From: Diadophis punctatus similis
Lineage: Eukaryota; Chordata; Lepidosauria; Squamata; Dipsadidae
Direction: 5' to 3'
Assembly: GCA_023053685.1 (NCBI GenBank)
Contig: JALIGW010000057.1
Location: 1,972,710-2,036,709, forward strand
Length of the DNA: 64,000 nt
The notes beneath the pieces were generated by a model. That model ran no database searches. It was given only the letters and a program-made list of their open reading frames with translations, and had not been told where the DNA came from. Positions 63,774 to 64,000 of the stretch are shown one piece after another. The translations under genes were made by a program, and so were the position numbers. Within the stretch, counting starts at the first letter, position 1; every line of letters starts with the position of its first letter.

Positions 63774-64000
63774 CAGAAGCAGAGTTCAAATATTATGCTG
63801 AAATCTACCACATCAATTTCTCTCTAGCTGACTTTTCCAGATGTGCAGAAGCAGAGTTCCAGGATTATGCTGAAATCTACATCAATTTCTCTCAAGCTGA
63901 CATTTTCCAGATGTGCAGAAGCAGAGTGCCAGGATTTTGCTGTAACCACCACATCAATTTCTCTCTAGCTTACATTTTCCAGATGTGCAGAAGCAGAGTT
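63774..64000 (+). repeat. Final monomers: start of another short-monomer module
   Basis: The last three monomers read CATCAATTTC, then ACATCAATTTCTCTCAAGC, then GCTGTAACCACCAC with GCTTACATTTTCC. This is a novel join of the short-monomer module to a TTCAAATATTATG monomer, and it is cut by the window edge. Confidence 0.8.

Larger units (their letters stand above)
1..64000 (+). repeat. 73 bp satellite DNA array filling the entire window
   Basis: Successive CAGATG landmarks lie 73 bp apart through nearly the whole window (for example 181 to 254, and 13737 to 13810). Each monomer reads in order CAGATGTG, AAGCAGAG, TTCCAGG or TTCAAAG, TTATGCTGAAATC, a variable stretch of about 13 bp (such as CTACCACATC, CTGCCTTG or CAGCCTCTG), then TTTCTCTCTAGCTGAC and ATTTTC. 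All copies point the same way. Common length variants are 72 bp and 70 bp. No unique sequence, transposon, gene or RNA gene interrupts the array, and both ends of the window lie inside it, so its true length is unknown. Organisation and CpG depletion suggest centromeric, pericentromeric or other heterochromatic satellite of an animal genome; that location is inference. I do not recognise a named family. Confidence 0.97.
60939..64000 (+). repeat. Region III HOR unit 7 (rearranged, runs off the window)
   Basis: This shares with unit 6 the CTGACTTGTCC mark (near 61065), the TGCATTTCCCCTC mark (near 61192) and the two-monomer loss near 61340, so the two have a recent common source. A private CTGACAGTTTCC lies near 60990. 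From 61128 the unit is altered by a 1383 bp tandem doubling, and from about 63774 it re-enters a short-monomer module up to the window end. Confidence 0.88.

Noticed and set aside
1..64000. CRISPR-like array
   Set aside because: Repeats are contiguous 73 bp monomers without unique spacers, the variable parts are themselves a small recurring set, and there are no cas genes.
1..64000. Telomeric repeats, transposon ends, tRNA, rRNA or poly(A) remnants
   Set aside because: I saw no TTAGGG runs, no terminal inverted repeats or target-site duplications, no A or B box pairs, no rRNA-like segments and no long A tracts.
1..64000. A long repeat-protein gene, suggested by recurrent CAEAEFQDYAEI-like peptides
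   Set aside because: The 73 bp unit is 1 modulo 3, so successive monomers are read in different frames and stops at monomer positions 34, 60 and 64 close every frame. A coding repeat would keep a multiple of three.

Overview
The whole 64 kb window is one uninterrupted tandem-repeat (satellite) array. I found no protein-coding gene, RNA gene, transposon, promoter, CRISPR array or unique sequence. The basic unit is a monomer of about 73 bp (roughly 875 copies, about 41% G+C in a typical copy), all in the same orientation. A clean reference copy is 13737-13809. Every monomer carries the landmarks CAGATGTG, AAGCAGAG, TTATGCTGAAATC and TCTCTCTAGCTGAC in that order. Monomer variants (73 bp, with shorter 70 and 72 bp forms) are arranged in long, nearly exact higher-order repeats (HORs). 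The array size, the HOR structure and the near absence of CpG point to a eukaryote, most likely an animal with a methylated, CpG-depleted genome. A centromeric, pericentromeric or other heterochromatic block is the natural reading. I do not recognise the satellite family, so I assign no species.

Layout. Region I (1-25308) is dominated by a duplication at a distance of 16394 bp: 1-8507 and 16395-24901 match with only two single-base differences that I noticed. Within the first copy a 1364 bp block is tandemly doubled (7141-8504 and 8505-9868). Positions 10280-17687 are a patchwork of copies of the 1.4-4.5 kb segment at offsets of 7801, 10351 and 3130 bp. Region II (25309-33570) holds short-period, recent tandem expansions: two copies of a 2384 bp unit (26217-30984), then about 2.4 copies of a 1374 bp unit (about 30250-33570). 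Region III (33571-64000) is a more regular HOR of about 3.2 kb. From 44837 it forms a larger 6135 bp period made of a 3177 bp and a 2958 bp unit (difference 219 bp, exactly three monomers). It is broken by a 3832 bp expanded unit at 57107 and ends in a 1383 bp tandem doubling (61128-63773).

The sequence behaves as an actively recombining satellite. All the junctions I could locate keep the 73 bp register, as expected for unequal homologous exchange or conversion between misaligned monomers. Open reading frames exist only as by-products of the repeat: the monomer length is 1 modulo 3, so a frame meets a stop within two to three monomers unless an indel variant intervenes. The longest plus-strand frames begin at GTG, not ATG.
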